The notes: generated from the letters alone by a model not told the origin. 63,536 bases of DNA from Alistipes sp. (GCA_017623115.1 JAGAPT010000013.1:1-63536); one strand, 5' to 3'. Shown: positions 53,201 through 63,529, counted from the first letter of the stretch. Program-made: numbers and translations.

Positions 53201-56200
53201 TTATTGTACATCCAGGGATTCAAAGGCCAAACCACCCATCTCCTCTCCCGAGAGGATGATGCGGTATTCGCCGGCATTGATATAGGTTCCCGAGGTGGTG
53301 CTCAACACACGCCACTTCTCGCCCATGTCGGGTAGCAGCACCTCCTGGTCGCGCAACGTCACGCCATTCGGAGCGATGAGTTGCAGGCGAAGGGGCACTT
53401 GACGACCCGTGAAATTCACATACTTAAATCGGAAGGCATAGACCTGTGCCAGACCCGTCTGCACGGTCCACTCGATACGACCTGCACCCCCCTCGAAGAA
53501 GAGCCCCTCCTTCTTGCGGAGCAGTTCGATGTGGTGCTTGCCCTCGACTTTGGCCGCTTCGGCCTCATAGGTTACCGTTGGGCGGGTATCGGGCTCCTCG
53601 GGCAGCAACTCCTTCGGTGTCTTGGCCAGCACCGTGCGCTCGGCCTCGGCCCAACTCCACGACGAGGGTTCCAAGGCAGCCACCTTCGCCTCCCTGTCGG
53701 TCGTGGCGATGGCAATGGCCGAGATCACCGCCTGACCCGCCTTCACCTCGGGGAAGTCGATCACGAGCTGACCCTCTTTCGCCTCGGCCTCTACAACGAC
53801 CTTCATCGCTGCATCGTGCCCCTTCTCGGCCCAGATGTCGAGGTCATCGACCACCGTACGGCCATTCACAGCCACATCGAACAGACGCAACCCCTCGCAG
53901 TCGGTACCCCAACCGCCACCCGTTCCATGCCACGGCTCGGCGAAGTAGAGTTCGATGCGGTACTTTCCATCGGGTAAGGCAAAGCGGTAGTTGAGTTTAT
54001 GACGACCAAAGCGGAACGACTGGAAGAGTTCCCAATCGCGCGTGCCACGAATCGGGTCGAAGGTGCGACGCTGACTGGCCAGATAGGGCGAAAGGCCATC
54101 GAAATCGGCACTCCACGAGCGCGAGTAGCGCACGTCATCCGTATTCCACACCTGCCCGAACGAATCGGTATAGCGGTCGCCGCCGCAGTTGACGCGATAG
54201 AGGTAGTTGTACCCCTCGGCACCCTTGACAATCGGCGCAACCTCCTGATAGAGACGCTCAAAGTTCGGAGCCTGCTCCAGCCCGTTCAGCACCAGCACAT
54301 CTTCGGCAACGGCCTTACCTCCGTAGTAGGCCACGGCACGCAACACATTATAGCGCACAGCACGATGCTCCCACATGAAGTGGTGTCCCACGCCCTGCTG
54401 ACGCTTGCGTCCCAGGAAGAGCTTCGGATTATCCACCGCATCGTTGTACAAGAGCACAGAGTCGCAGTTGCTATAGGCCTCGATGGTGGCACGACGTGCC
54501 CCGCTCTCGAAGCGATTAGCCCACGTATGCGACACGAGGTAGACCATCGGGTCTTTTTTCGGCGAGATGAAGTTCGCACGATACATATAATAGACATCGT
54601 TCGGCTCCTCCCACGGCGTTACCAGACCCTTGTTATTGAACGGGCCCACCTTGTCGATGGTGCGATACCCCTCCTCGGGCTGACGACGACCCGGATTGTC
54701 GTGGCTGCTGTATATCCATTGGAACTGACCACAGAGGCGGTCGCGGTGCTCATCAGCCAAGCGCACTTTCGTCTCCATGAGTTGCGTCATGCGGTTCTCG
54801 TTCCACGAACCGGCCGGATCGAACGCCTGCGGCTCTTCGTGGAAGCCCGTGGTGCGCCATGCACCATACTCGCCATTGAGGAGTTGCTCGGGGCGTGAAA
54901 GTTCCTCGCCATAGGCAAACAGGTCGCCACCATACGTTCCACTCCAATTCTGCACCACATTCCAATCCGTACCGACACCGCCATTGCAGGTGGTCACCGG
55001 ACGCATCGTGGCCGACGTGGGATCCATCTCACGGATGATAGCCACACACTCCTCGGCAAAATCGCGCGGCAGCACGCTCTCGTTCTGCAAACCCCACAGC
55101 ATCACCGAGGGGGAGTTGCGACGCTCCTTGACCCAGCGGCGCAACATCGTCTTGAAGTTCTCGCGAAACTCGGGCGTATCGTACCAGATATGGGCCGAGA
55201 GTTGGGTCCAGAACAGGATGCCGTACTTATCCCAATAGCCCTGGTAATCGAGGTGGTGGGGCTGGTGGGCATCACGGAAAGCGTTGAAACCCGCATGGAG
55301 CATCTGCTTGACACGCGCCTCGACCTGCTCGTGCGAGAAGGCATGGCTCTGGCCAAACTGGTGCTCGTATTCGCAGACACCATTGATAAAGGTGGGCTTA
55401 CCATTCACATAGAAGCGACCATCGCCATCCTTGCGGAAGCAGGGCCACGAGAAGGTGCGTACACCAAACGGCGTCGCAAGGTCATCGACTGTGCGCTTCC
55501 CCCCCTCTCGCTTGATAATCGTGTTGAGCGTATAGAGGTAGGGGCGTTCGGGCGACCACAATTCAGCCTGCTCGAGGATAGTCGACTGCTCGACAATCTT
55601 GGTTGCACCGGCAGCCACCTCGACCTGCTCAACCAAACGAGCCACACGATTGCCGTTAGCATTCATCACATTCTGCACCACCTGCACCAGTTCGGGCTTC
55701 GAGGAGTAGTTTTTCACCTCGGTACGAATCTGCACCGTGCGGTTATCCGCTTCGTTCCAGATGTGCACACCAAAGGGCTCAATACGCACCTCGTCGGTCA
55801 ACTCCAACTTCACGGGGCGGAAGATGCCGAGTGGCTGCGAGCCCTCGCTGAAACCCACCTCCGACGAGCAACCGCCACACACCCACGGCATGTCGGCAAT
55901 CAGCGACGGATGCTCGGCCTTGACATGGAGTCGATTCTCGCCCTCCGGTTTGAGGTAGTCGGTAACATCGAGCGATAGGACGGTGCGACCCACGGGATGA
56001 CGACCCAATTCGTGGCCGTTGAGCGTGATGGTGGCATAGGTGCCAACACCCTCGAAATGCAGGAAGGCTCGTTTGCCCGGAGCCACCGCAACCTCGAATT
56101 GCGTCTCGTAGTGCGCTGTGCCATGCAGGTTGCCGTGCAGCAGTTGGCGATAGCCGTAGTAGTCGTCCCAATTATGCGGGACAGCAACCTGCTGCGGTTG

Positions 56201-57385
56201 GTTTTCAGCCCCTTCGAGCCATGTAGTCCACCCCTTTTCCAGTTCCGTCACCACACGACGCCCCTTCGCATCGGGCGCAGGGAACGATAGCTTCGAGCGG
56301 CCCATCGGACGGCTCGTAGCCACCGCAATACCGCGTTGCTCATCCTCATTCACCGCACAATAGAAGTGGTAAACCACCCCATCATGCTTCACCACAAAAC
56401 TTTTGTGGGCAAACAGTTCATCGTAGGGTTTGGTCGGGTAAATCAGGTCGTCGCCCTGCCAATCGTCCCATGTCACCATATCATAGGAGCAGGCGAAGGT
56501 GTTATAGGCCTTGTAGGGACGTGCAGGGTTGAAGGCCGAGAAATAGAACATCACATACAGATCGCCCATCTTGGCAATCTGCGCATCACCCGTGATGGTG
56601 CCTTGCGCCTCGTGCGAGAAGATGGGGTTCCCCTCGTAGCGACACCAATGTTTCATATCCTTCGAGAGGGCGATACCGATGCGCTCACCCTTGAAACCGG
56701 TCTCGGGGTTCTTGCCACCCGCATTGTAATACATCACAAAGGGGGCTCCGAGCCGTTCGCTCTTGTCCCAATAGACCATGCTCTTATACTGCACGAGCGA
56801 CTCCCACCACTGCACCTCCTTGTCGTAAATCGACAGGGCCGGAGCCTTCGCAGCCTCCCACTCGTGGGCCTCGGTCGGATCACCCTTCGTCCAGGCCAAC
56901 CCCACATGCAGCGGGCCATTTACCGCCTCGTAGCCCGTACCTGCACCACCGATATAGGTCATCCAGCGACGACCCTTATAGGCTTGCAGGCTGTACGAAC
57001 CTCCCCACTCCATATCGACCAGCGAGAGGAACCCGCCACGCTGATTCTCATCCCACGCGCCATCACGGTATGACAACACACGACCCAGCGTGCGCCACTC
57101 CAAGAGGTTGTCACTCTCGGCCAGCCACGTCTCGTAGCCACGACCATCCTTCGCCCCCTTGCCATTGTAGAGGACATAGGTCATGTACCAACGGCCGTTC
57201 TCGCGGAAGAGGGTTGGGCAGTCAATTTTGGCTTTATTGGTTTCGGGAGCGATGACCAAGCCATATTTATAGGGGGTACGCACCTCCTCATAGACCTCGG
57301 CCATACGTTCCTGCGACACATGCGTTTGTGCCGAGAGCATAGCAGTAATCAGCAGGCTGCCAAGCAGCAAAACGAGTTTTTTCAT
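53201..57385 (-). CDS. Multidomain glycosidase: GH43-like propeller, GH2, malectin
   Basis: A 1394-residue exported protein. Signal peptide 1-20. Residues 48-370 look like a five-bladed beta-propeller glycosidase (IDCPTLFRENGRWYM, KDMKHWCRYEGNPIF, ACSYDMVTWDDW), GH43/GH32-like. Residues 380-960 are a GH2 enzyme: sugar-binding domain, Ig domain and TIM barrel with acid/base Glu769 (WGLQNES) and nucleophile Glu839 (LLNGEYG). Residues 1055-1215 resemble malectin (YRVNCGGDRYTDSFGQVW), and 1230-1394 a CBM-like jelly roll. Two catalytic modules in one chain is unusual; whether the propeller is active or only binds is not clear, as I cannot assign all three acidic residues with confidence. Confidence 0.88.
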   Translation of the reverse strand: MKKLVLLLGSLLITAMLSAQTHVSQERMAEVYEEVRTPYKYGLVIAPETNKAKIDCPTLFRENGRWYMTYVLYNGKGAKDGRGYETWLAESDNLLEWRTLGRVLSYRDGAWDENQRGGFLSLVDMEWGGSYSLQAYKGRRWMTYIGGAGTGYEAVNGPLHVGLAWTKGDPTEAHEWEAAKAPALSIYDKEVQWWESLVQYKSMVYWDKSERLGAPFVMYYNAGGKNPETGFKGERIGIALSKDMKHWCRYEGNPIFSHEAQGTITGDAQIAKMGDLYVMFYFSAFNPARPYKAYNTFACSYDMVTWDDWQGDDLIYPTKPYDELFAHKSFVVKHDGVVYHFYCAVNEDEQRGIAVATSRPMGRSKLSFPAPDAKGRRVVTELEKGWTTWLEGAENQPQQVAVPHNWDDYYGYRQLLHGNLHGTAHYETQFEVAVAPGKRAFLHFEGVGTYATITLNGHELGRHPVGRTVLSLDVTDYLKPEGENRLHVKAEHPSLIADMPWVCGGCSSEVGFSEGSQPLGIFRPVKLELTDEVRIEPFGVHIWNEADNRTVQIRTEVKNYSSKPELVQVVQNVMNANGNRVARLVEQVEVAAGATKIVEQSTILEQAELWSPERPYLYTLNTIIKREGGKRTVDDLATPFGVRTFSWPCFRKDGDGRFYVNGKPTFINGVCEYEHQFGQSHAFSHEQVEARVKQMLHAGFNAFRDAHQPHHLDYQGYWDKYGILFWTQLSAHIWYDTPEFRENFKTMLRRWVKERRNSPSVMLWGLQNESVLPRDFAEECVAIIREMDPTSATMRPVTTCNGGVGTDWNVVQNWSGTYGGDLFAYGEELSRPEQLLNGEYGAWRTTGFHEEPQAFDPAGSWNENRMTQLMETKVRLADEHRDRLCGQFQWIYSSHDNPGRRQPEEGYRTIDKVGPFNNKGLVTPWEEPNDVYYMYRANFISPKKDPMVYLVSHTWANRFESGARRATIEAYSNCDSVLLYNDAVDNPKLFLGRKRQQGVGHHFMWEHRAVRYNVLRAVAYYGGKAVAEDVLVLNGLEQAPNFERLYQEVAPIVKGAEGYNYLYRVNCGGDRYTDSFGQVWNTDDVRYSRSWSADFDGLSPYLASQRRTFDPIRGTRDWELFQSFRFGRHKLNYRFALPDGKYRIELYFAEPWHGTGGGWGTDCEGLRLFDVAVNGRTVVDDLDIWAEKGHDAAMKVVVEAEAKEGQLVIDFPEVKAGQAVISAIAIATTDREAKVAALEPSSWSWAEAERTVLAKTPKELLPEEPDTRPTVTYEAEAAKVEGKHHIELLRKKEGLFFEGGAGRIEWTVQTGLAQVYAFRFKYVNFTGRQVPLRLQLIAPNGVTLRDQEVLLPDMGEKWRVLSTTSGTYINAGEYRIILSGEEMGGLAFESLDVQ

Positions 57386-57419
57386 CCGTTTGTTTTTAGT
57401 ATACGGCTTCTGTTAGTAG

Positions 57420-60080
57420 TTAGTAAAAGAGCCAATCACACTCCTCATCCGAGCCGGCCAGCCCTGCATTGCGAGTCTTGATATCCGTATCGGTAAAGCC
57501 CAGGACAAGCAGATAGCCGCGGGGCAGGGTTACGCTGTGTGTGCCTGCATCGAACGAATAGGGATGCACATTGGCCAAGGCCCAACCCTTCACGCTGACG
57601 GCATTCGTCAAGAGCGGTTCGGCCTGATTATAATCATTGGCCGTGGCATCGGTTTCGAGTTTCGGGGCGTGCGCAAAGCGTTTGTTATCCCCCTTGAAGT
57701 AACCCACAAGCAGTTTCACGGGCTGCTCACAGGTAAACTCGAAGGTCGTGGCCTCGTCACGCTTACGCTCTCCGTCGAAGACGAAGGCGGTCAGCCCCTC
57801 CAACTCGGGAGCCAGACCATCGACCACCAACTCGGGACGATTCGAGAAGAGCGACACGCCCTCCTTCAAGGTCGCACGGTGGAACGTGCCCTTGAGGTTG
57901 ATCGTAGCATCCTTGGCCTGCACCAACTCCACGTCGGCACCCTTACCCTCGTTCTTCAGCAGTTCCATATTGGCCTTCAAGGCGGTCAACTCGGCCTCAT
58001 AGTGGGGCAACAGCTCCTCCCACGTCTTATTCTTGGCTCCGCCACCGCTAATCGGGATGCGGCGTTGTGCCGTCTGCATGCTGTTGGCGTAGTGATATGC
58101 ATCGCGTGTCAACCCCACCAGACGACGATAGTGCTCCAAACTCTTCTCCAGCAGCGGCACGGCAGCATCGAGGTGCGACAACTCCTTCGACCACTGGTAA
58201 CGCAGCACCTCGGCAGCCGCCAGCACCTTCCAGCGGAAAGCATAGGCAAACTCACGGTAGCAGTGCATGTCGTTCTTCAGGCGGGCCAGCTCCTCCTTAT
58301 TGCGCGTACCACGCACCCCGTCGATCGCCTTCACGGCGGCATCGCCATGGGCAATACACTCCTCGATGAGTGTCAGCGGCATCTCGCCACCCTCGACATG
58401 TGCCTCTCCCTTCCATTCGCGCTCGATGTACTCGATGAGTTTCTCGCCGGCAGGGCCGCAACTCTCGTAGAAGCCCGGGTAAATCGTATATTTATAGGGA
58501 TTCACGAGTTGGCTCATAAACATACCGAGCAGCAGCGTCTGGCGGTTGCCCTCCGTGATACCGAAGCGACGCAGGAATTTCGGTGCAATCTCGCCCGCCT
58601 CCTCATAGGCCGTGCGAATGGCCGCACCATCGGCCTTGCTCGTACCGAAGAAGTCGGCAAAGGCATCGTCCCAATAGGCCATCTCGGCCTCACGATCACG
58701 ACGGCAGTTCCACGCATAGCGACCCCATGCACGATACCAGGCCCAGTCGCGGTCTAACTGCTCGATACGCTCGCCATCGGCCGTCTTATCGGCTGCATAG
58801 GGCCAATCCCAATACGAGGCCTGCGGGTAGAGGTGCAGGGCATTGGCACCATGCACGTCGTGCATCGCCTGCACGGTCTTCTGCGTAAAGTCGGGCGAAG
58901 CCCAACGGAACGGCTCGAGGTTGGCCAGAATATGCACGTTCGAGATGTGGGTCGAGCCGAGCGAACTCAAATCCTTGTGGATGTCGCCCCACGGCCCTCC
59001 GGGGGTATAGGTCGTCAGCGACTCGCCGTTGTATTTGTGCATCGTATAGAGGTTCTTATAAATCGGCAGTGCGGCATCCATCACCATGCGGCAGTTCGTG
59101 TCGTGGGCACGCAGCAGCACAGGCGGCTCATCCGTGCGTCCCAATGCCTTCAAGCCATCCTTCACACCCGGCAGAATGGTCTTCGTGAACCACTCCACAT
59201 CATCCTCATAGGTAGCCATCGCCTCGCCGAGGCAGACCAACAGACCGACGTTGGGATACTTCTCGACAAAGGCAGCCACACTCTTGCGCGTATAGTCGCT
59301 CACGAGCGGCGTGATGGGGCGGTTGCGGTCTTGCGTGCGCATGCCGTAGTGCTCGGCAAAGGGTTTCGAGACCAGGATGTTATAGAACATCTGTATCACG
59401 AAGATGCCACGCTTCGATGCCTCATGGGTCAGGAACGAGAAAATTTCCTCGTTCAGACGGAAGGTCTCCTCATCAACCTCCACGGCAAAGGGGTAATCCT
59501 CCAGCCGCACGAGCGAGGCAAAGGGGTGTCCGTTCCACAGATAGACCGAGTTCATGCGATTCTCGACCAGCATATCGAGGTACTTCACCCACAGCTCCTT
59601 ATCATAGAACCACGGGAAGGTCTCGGGCGTGTAGGGATATTCGTAGACCGTGCGCCCGGGCAGGTAGTAGGGCTTCTGCACACCGATGCAGGTGCCTCGC
59701 AGCACCATCTCGGGGGCATCCTCGAAGTGCGTCGGAGCGGTCAACTCGCCGGCAGCCTCCGTGCGGTCAATCACCTCACGGCAACCATAGAGCAGGCCGT
59801 TGCCATCTTTACCCGTCACACGAATCGTCGTTCCCTCCGACTCGATGCGGAATCCCTCCTTCTTCAGGTCGGCCGTCGTGTCGAGTGCCAGGACAATCGC
59901 TCGTGCACCCCCCTCATCAACCACCTCATAGCCCTCAGCCGTCAAGGCCGCAGCCAGATGTTCGGCAGCAAACAAGGTCTGCTCGGTCGGCTCTTCGGGC
60001 ACGACAATCTCAATGCTCGGCTTCGAGCAGGCACCCACGAGTACGAGGGTCAAGAGCAGCAATATCGGTTTCAGTTTCAT
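57420..60080 (-). CDS. Large glycosidase-like lipoprotein, family unassigned
   Basis: An 886-residue lipoprotein (LVGAC, Cys18). The first 110 residues after the signal look like the GH20/GH67-type N-terminal alpha/beta domain (LFAAEHLAAALTAEGYEVV). The middle (130-480) looks like a TIM barrel (FYDKELWVKYLDMLVENRMN, KRGIFVIQMFYNILV), then a helical part (480-720) and a beta-sandwich end. I cannot place it in a named CAZy family; GH67-like or one of the newer rhamnogalacturonan-II families are candidates. Position between GH78 and the GH2 fusion in one operon strongly suggests an enzyme removing a uronic acid or other side chain. Confidence 0.75.
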   Translation of the reverse strand: MKLKPILLLLTLVLVGACSKPSIEIVVPEEPTEQTLFAAEHLAAALTAEGYEVVDEGGARAIVLALDTTADLKKEGFRIESEGTTIRVTGKDGNGLLYGCREVIDRTEAAGELTAPTHFEDAPEMVLRGTCIGVQKPYYLPGRTVYEYPYTPETFPWFYDKELWVKYLDMLVENRMNSVYLWNGHPFASLVRLEDYPFAVEVDEETFRLNEEIFSFLTHEASKRGIFVIQMFYNILVSKPFAEHYGMRTQDRNRPITPLVSDYTRKSVAAFVEKYPNVGLLVCLGEAMATYEDDVEWFTKTILPGVKDGLKALGRTDEPPVLLRAHDTNCRMVMDAALPIYKNLYTMHKYNGESLTTYTPGGPWGDIHKDLSSLGSTHISNVHILANLEPFRWASPDFTQKTVQAMHDVHGANALHLYPQASYWDWPYAADKTADGERIEQLDRDWAWYRAWGRYAWNCRRDREAEMAYWDDAFADFFGTSKADGAAIRTAYEEAGEIAPKFLRRFGITEGNRQTLLLGMFMSQLVNPYKYTIYPGFYESCGPAGEKLIEYIEREWKGEAHVEGGEMPLTLIEECIAHGDAAVKAIDGVRGTRNKEELARLKNDMHCYREFAYAFRWKVLAAAEVLRYQWSKELSHLDAAVPLLEKSLEHYRRLVGLTRDAYHYANSMQTAQRRIPISGGGAKNKTWEELLPHYEAELTALKANMELLKNEGKGADVELVQAKDATINLKGTFHRATLKEGVSLFSNRPELVVDGLAPELEGLTAFVFDGERKRDEATTFEFTCEQPVKLLVGYFKGDNKRFAHAPKLETDATANDYNQAEPLLTNAVSVKGWALANVHPYSFDAGTHSVTLPRGYLLVLGFTDTDIKTRNAGLAGSDEECDWLFY

Positions 60081-60093
60081 CCTTATAGCAATG

Positions 60094-62199
60094 TTAGTTC
60101 AGGTTAAACGTATAGGTTTGGCCGCACTCGATGCGTTGCGGCTCCTCGCTACCGGGCAGGTAGAGCCAACCAACCCCTTCGGTAGCCGTGAGGGTCAGTT
60201 GCTGCCGGTCCATGCGCAGGCGTATCTCACCCTGGGGCGTGGGAATCGTTCCCTCCATCCACTCCAGGCCACCCAGCGTCGGACGCACCTCATATTCGGC
60301 ATAACCCGCCTTCGTCGGGCGGACACCAAGGTAGTATTTACCCAGCAGATAAATCGGTGAAGCACCCCACGCATGGCAGAGGCTCTTGCCATAGGGACGG
60401 CCATACATCGCCAGATGCTCCGTACCCTGCTCCTCGGGGTTGTACTTCTCCCAGAACGAGGTGGCACCCTCGCGGAGCATACCTCCCCAATAGGCCTTCA
60501 TCTCGCCCATCACAGCCTCCTGCTCACCCAGCGCACACAACGCCTCCAGCTCGTAGAAACGCATATAGGGGGTGGTAATCTTCAGAATCGCATCGTTGAG
60601 CAGCACCGAGTGTTTGATTTGCGCCTGCTCCTCGGGGTTCAGATAGCCGAAGAAGGAGGCAAACATATTGGCATAGCGGGTAACAGCCTCCGACTGCACC
60701 CCCTCGATGCGGTTATGCACCAGTGCCTGCTTGGCCTCCGACCAGAAGGCGGGTTTCAGTTGGGCACGCAGCGTTGCAGCCAACTGTGCGTAATACCTCT
60801 CCGCCTCGGCATCCTCAACGAGCGAGGCACACAAAGCCATCGTCTCGAGGCTCTTGCAGAAGAGTACCTGCTCGATAGCCAATTCACCCTTCTTGTCGAG
60901 ATAGCCATCGGCCCAATCGACAAAGACCCAGTCGCCGGTCATGCCTTCGACCATGCCATTTTGGTTCGTGCGACCCAAGACATACTCCATCATCGTCTGC
61001 ATGCGGGGGAAGATTTGTCGCACAAAGGCCAAATCGCCCGTATACATATAATAGTCGTAGATACCGATGAACCAATAGAAGGTATAATCCATGATCGTAT
61101 TCGTATGGGCTGTCACGGGGTCTTTGCCACGCAGCAACCACGTCGTGCGCTTCACGCACTCCGAATCGAAGAAGAGGTAGTAGTTCATCAGGTAGCTCTG
61201 CACAGCATCGCCACTCCACACCCAGCGGTCCCGCTTGATGCCGTCGATGAAAAATTCGCGCGTCGTAAGGTGCATCGTGTAGGCACCCATCTTCCAGATG
61301 CGGTTCAGTTCCTCGTCGTTGCACTTGAACGAGCCGCGATAGGCGACCGGCGCATACTCATACTCCATCGAGATATGCGCAACCGTAGCACCTTCGGTCG
61401 TCACATAAAGGTAGCGGAAGGCTTTGCTGTTGCCCAGCGTATAGCGTTCGGCAAGCGGGTTCGATACCCCCGTAGCCAGATCGGTAACCGTATCGGCAGC
61501 AACAGCAATGCGGTCAAGCGTCTCACAGTAGGCCGTATCCTGCGCCTCCTCGGGACTCTCGCCATAGTAGAGGGCCACTTCGCCTGCGCCCTGCAACCCC
61601 TCGAGCACGATATAACCGAAGGTCTCACGTCCGAAATCGTACAGACGGCCACCGGCCACCTCCTCGACCGAGACCGCCTCCTCGGGTCGACGGCACAAGG
61701 TATAGGCCGAGGGACGCTCCTCGCGCGTGAAGTTCCACGCACCGGCCTGCATATAGACCGTAGCCGAGGTGTCACTCGCCTTGCCACTTTCGTCGATCCA
61801 CTCCTTATCCTCGAAGGTAACCTTCCACGAGCTGTTCGACTTGACGGTAGCACCCTCGACAAACAGGGCCGGCGGCGTAGCCTGATTCCACACCTTGATA
61901 TGGAGGTGGTGATGACCGGCCGGCAGCAAGAAGGTCTCGGGTTGTCCGAATTGCAGTTTTCCGTCGAGTTTGATATTGAACACACCCTCCACGGCAATCG
62001 TAATCTCCTCGGCCTCGGCCAACTCTACCTCGGTCGAAAACTCCACCGTCACATAGTGGCTGTCCGACTTCCAGAAGGGCGGGAAGAAGGCCCCACGCTC
62101 CGTGCGGCGGTTGTTCATCTTATTGCCGAGCCAAATCTCGTAGTCGCCCGGATACCAAATCCAGGTCGCCTTGTTAGAAGTCATCGCCATAGCGTTCAC
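60094..62199 (-). CDS. Alpha-L-rhamnosidase-like enzyme, GH78
   Basis: A 701-residue six-hairpin glycosidase without a signal peptide or lipobox, so probably cytoplasmic. An N-terminal beta-sandwich (50-120 and 180-290) precedes the (alpha/alpha)6 barrel (290-610), with the family motif FFIDGIKRDRWVWSGD (catalytic acidic residue region, Asp319-Asp331), and ends in a C-terminal beta domain (TLGGLEWMEGTIPTPQGEIRL). It would release rhamnose from imported rhamnosides. The start overlaps the end of the MFS gene by 26 bp (ATG 62199) or 11 bp (ATG 62184). Confidence 0.88.
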   Translation of the reverse strand: MNAMAMTSNKATWIWYPGDYEIWLGNKMNNRRTERGAFFPPFWKSDSHYVTVEFSTEVELAEAEEITIAVEGVFNIKLDGKLQFGQPETFLLPAGHHHLHIKVWNQATPPALFVEGATVKSNSSWKVTFEDKEWIDESGKASDTSATVYMQAGAWNFTREERPSAYTLCRRPEEAVSVEEVAGGRLYDFGRETFGYIVLEGLQGAGEVALYYGESPEEAQDTAYCETLDRIAVAADTVTDLATGVSNPLAERYTLGNSKAFRYLYVTTEGATVAHISMEYEYAPVAYRGSFKCNDEELNRIWKMGAYTMHLTTREFFIDGIKRDRWVWSGDAVQSYLMNYYLFFDSECVKRTTWLLRGKDPVTAHTNTIMDYTFYWFIGIYDYYMYTGDLAFVRQIFPRMQTMMEYVLGRTNQNGMVEGMTGDWVFVDWADGYLDKKGELAIEQVLFCKSLETMALCASLVEDAEAERYYAQLAATLRAQLKPAFWSEAKQALVHNRIEGVQSEAVTRYANMFASFFGYLNPEEQAQIKHSVLLNDAILKITTPYMRFYELEALCALGEQEAVMGEMKAYWGGMLREGATSFWEKYNPEEQGTEHLAMYGRPYGKSLCHAWGASPIYLLGKYYLGVRPTKAGYAEYEVRPTLGGLEWMEGTIPTPQGEIRLRMDRQQLTLTATEGVGWLYLPGSEEPQRIECGQTYTFNLN

Positions 62200-63529
62200 G
62201 GGTAATTTGTTCCAGACTCTTACCTCGGGTCACAGGGGCCCAAATCGTACCGATGAGGAGCGAGATAATGAAGAAGCACATCATAATCGTAGCGGCCAAC
62301 GTGAAGCCCTCGCCGTTTTCGCCATAGATGTAGACGAAGACCAAACCCCAGACTGCCGACAAGGCACGCACGATGAAGAACATCACACCCTGTGCTGCAG
62401 CGCGATACTTCGCCGGGAAGAGCTCCGAGGCCCACAGCGCATAGAACGACTGCACCGAGATACCGGCCTGCAAGCCCCACAGCAGCGTGAAGAACAACAG
62501 TCCCTGCAGGCTGTTGATGCCGATGGTAACGACAATCACCCATGCCAAGACGCCGAAGCTCACGCCAAGGGCATAGAGCCAACGCTGATTGACCTTATCG
62601 ACGATGAGCGAGAAGAGGAAGGTCGTCAGGATAATAATCACCCACTGACCGGCCGAGAGCATGTTGGCATACTCGTTCGAAAGGCCTCCGGCCGTCTCGT
62701 AGATGTGCGGCTGGAAGAAGCCCATCACCGAGCAGACCAGATTCCACGTGAGGTACATACCGGCCAGGAAGAGCATCGTGTAGATGTTCGTGCGATTCGT
62801 GAAGAGTTTACCAAACGACGCAAAGACCGACCCCGCCTTGGGAGCCTTCTCGGCCTCGGCCTTGGCAGCCTGCCACTCGGCCGACTCATCCAGGCGACGT
62901 TGCAGCTGCCATGCAATGAAGGCTACCACGAAGAGCGAGAAGAAGACAATACGGCTCGAGAAGACATGCAGCGCGGCACCCGCTACGCCGAAGAACGAAC
63001 CGACCCACTCCACCAGCGGATAGGCTACGCCACTGGCAGCACCTCCGGTCGGCGGAGCCAAGACCGTACCCGTCAGCAGAATCACGAGCGGGCCGATGCC
63101 CCACGCCATCTGCGAGATACCGATGTTGCGACCACGGTTGCCTACCTCCGAGTTCTCAGAGATATAGGTCCACGATGCCGGCACACCGACACCGACCGAA
63201 ATACCCGTCACGAGGAAGCCCAGAAGCAGCATCGGGAAGTTCACTGACACCATCACCAGCGCAACACCCAGCATATAAATCAGCATGTTGTAGGTATAAA
63301 TCGCCTTACGGCCATATTTATCGGCCAGGAACCCACCGATGATGGCACCGATGGCGGCACCCAGGCAGTTGGCCGAGATGGCGTTGAGCCATCCGAGGTT
63401 ACCCTCGGTCAAGCCGAGGTATTGCTGCCAAAGCGACAAACCGCTCGCTCCGGCGACGATAGCACCCGCATCAAGGTAGTTGGTCAACGAGACCGCAATG
63501 GTGCTTTTCAACGATTTTTTTTGAGCCAT
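62174..63529 (-). CDS. MFS sugar transporter (sugar porter-like)
   Basis: A 451-residue inner-membrane permease with 12 predicted transmembrane segments. The conserved loop GGFLADKYGRKAIYTYNM (D-x-x-G-R-K) is after TM2, the matching loop of the second half is degenerate (LIVDKVNQRWLYAL), and a large cytoplasmic loop (about 205-240) divides the halves. It is the first gene of the glycan operon and should import an oligosaccharide or glycoside for the GH78 enzyme. Only 7 bp upstream of its start are in the window, so its promoter is not visible. Confidence 0.9.
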   Translation of the reverse strand: MAQKKSLKSTIAVSLTNYLDAGAIVAGASGLSLWQQYLGLTEGNLGWLNAISANCLGAAIGAIIGGFLADKYGRKAIYTYNMLIYMLGVALVMVSVNFPMLLLGFLVTGISVGVGVPASWTYISENSEVGNRGRNIGISQMAWGIGPLVILLTGTVLAPPTGGAASGVAYPLVEWVGSFFGVAGAALHVFSSRIVFFSLFVVAFIAWQLQRRLDESAEWQAAKAEAEKAPKAGSVFASFGKLFTNRTNIYTMLFLAGMYLTWNLVCSVMGFFQPHIYETAGGLSNEYANMLSAGQWVIIILTTFLFSLIVDKVNQRWLYALGVSFGVLAWVIVVTIGINSLQGLLFFTLLWGLQAGISVQSFYALWASELFPAKYRAAAQGVMFFIVRALSAVWGLVFVYIYGENGEGFTLAATIMMCFFIISLLIGTIWAPVTRGKSLEQITRERYGDDF

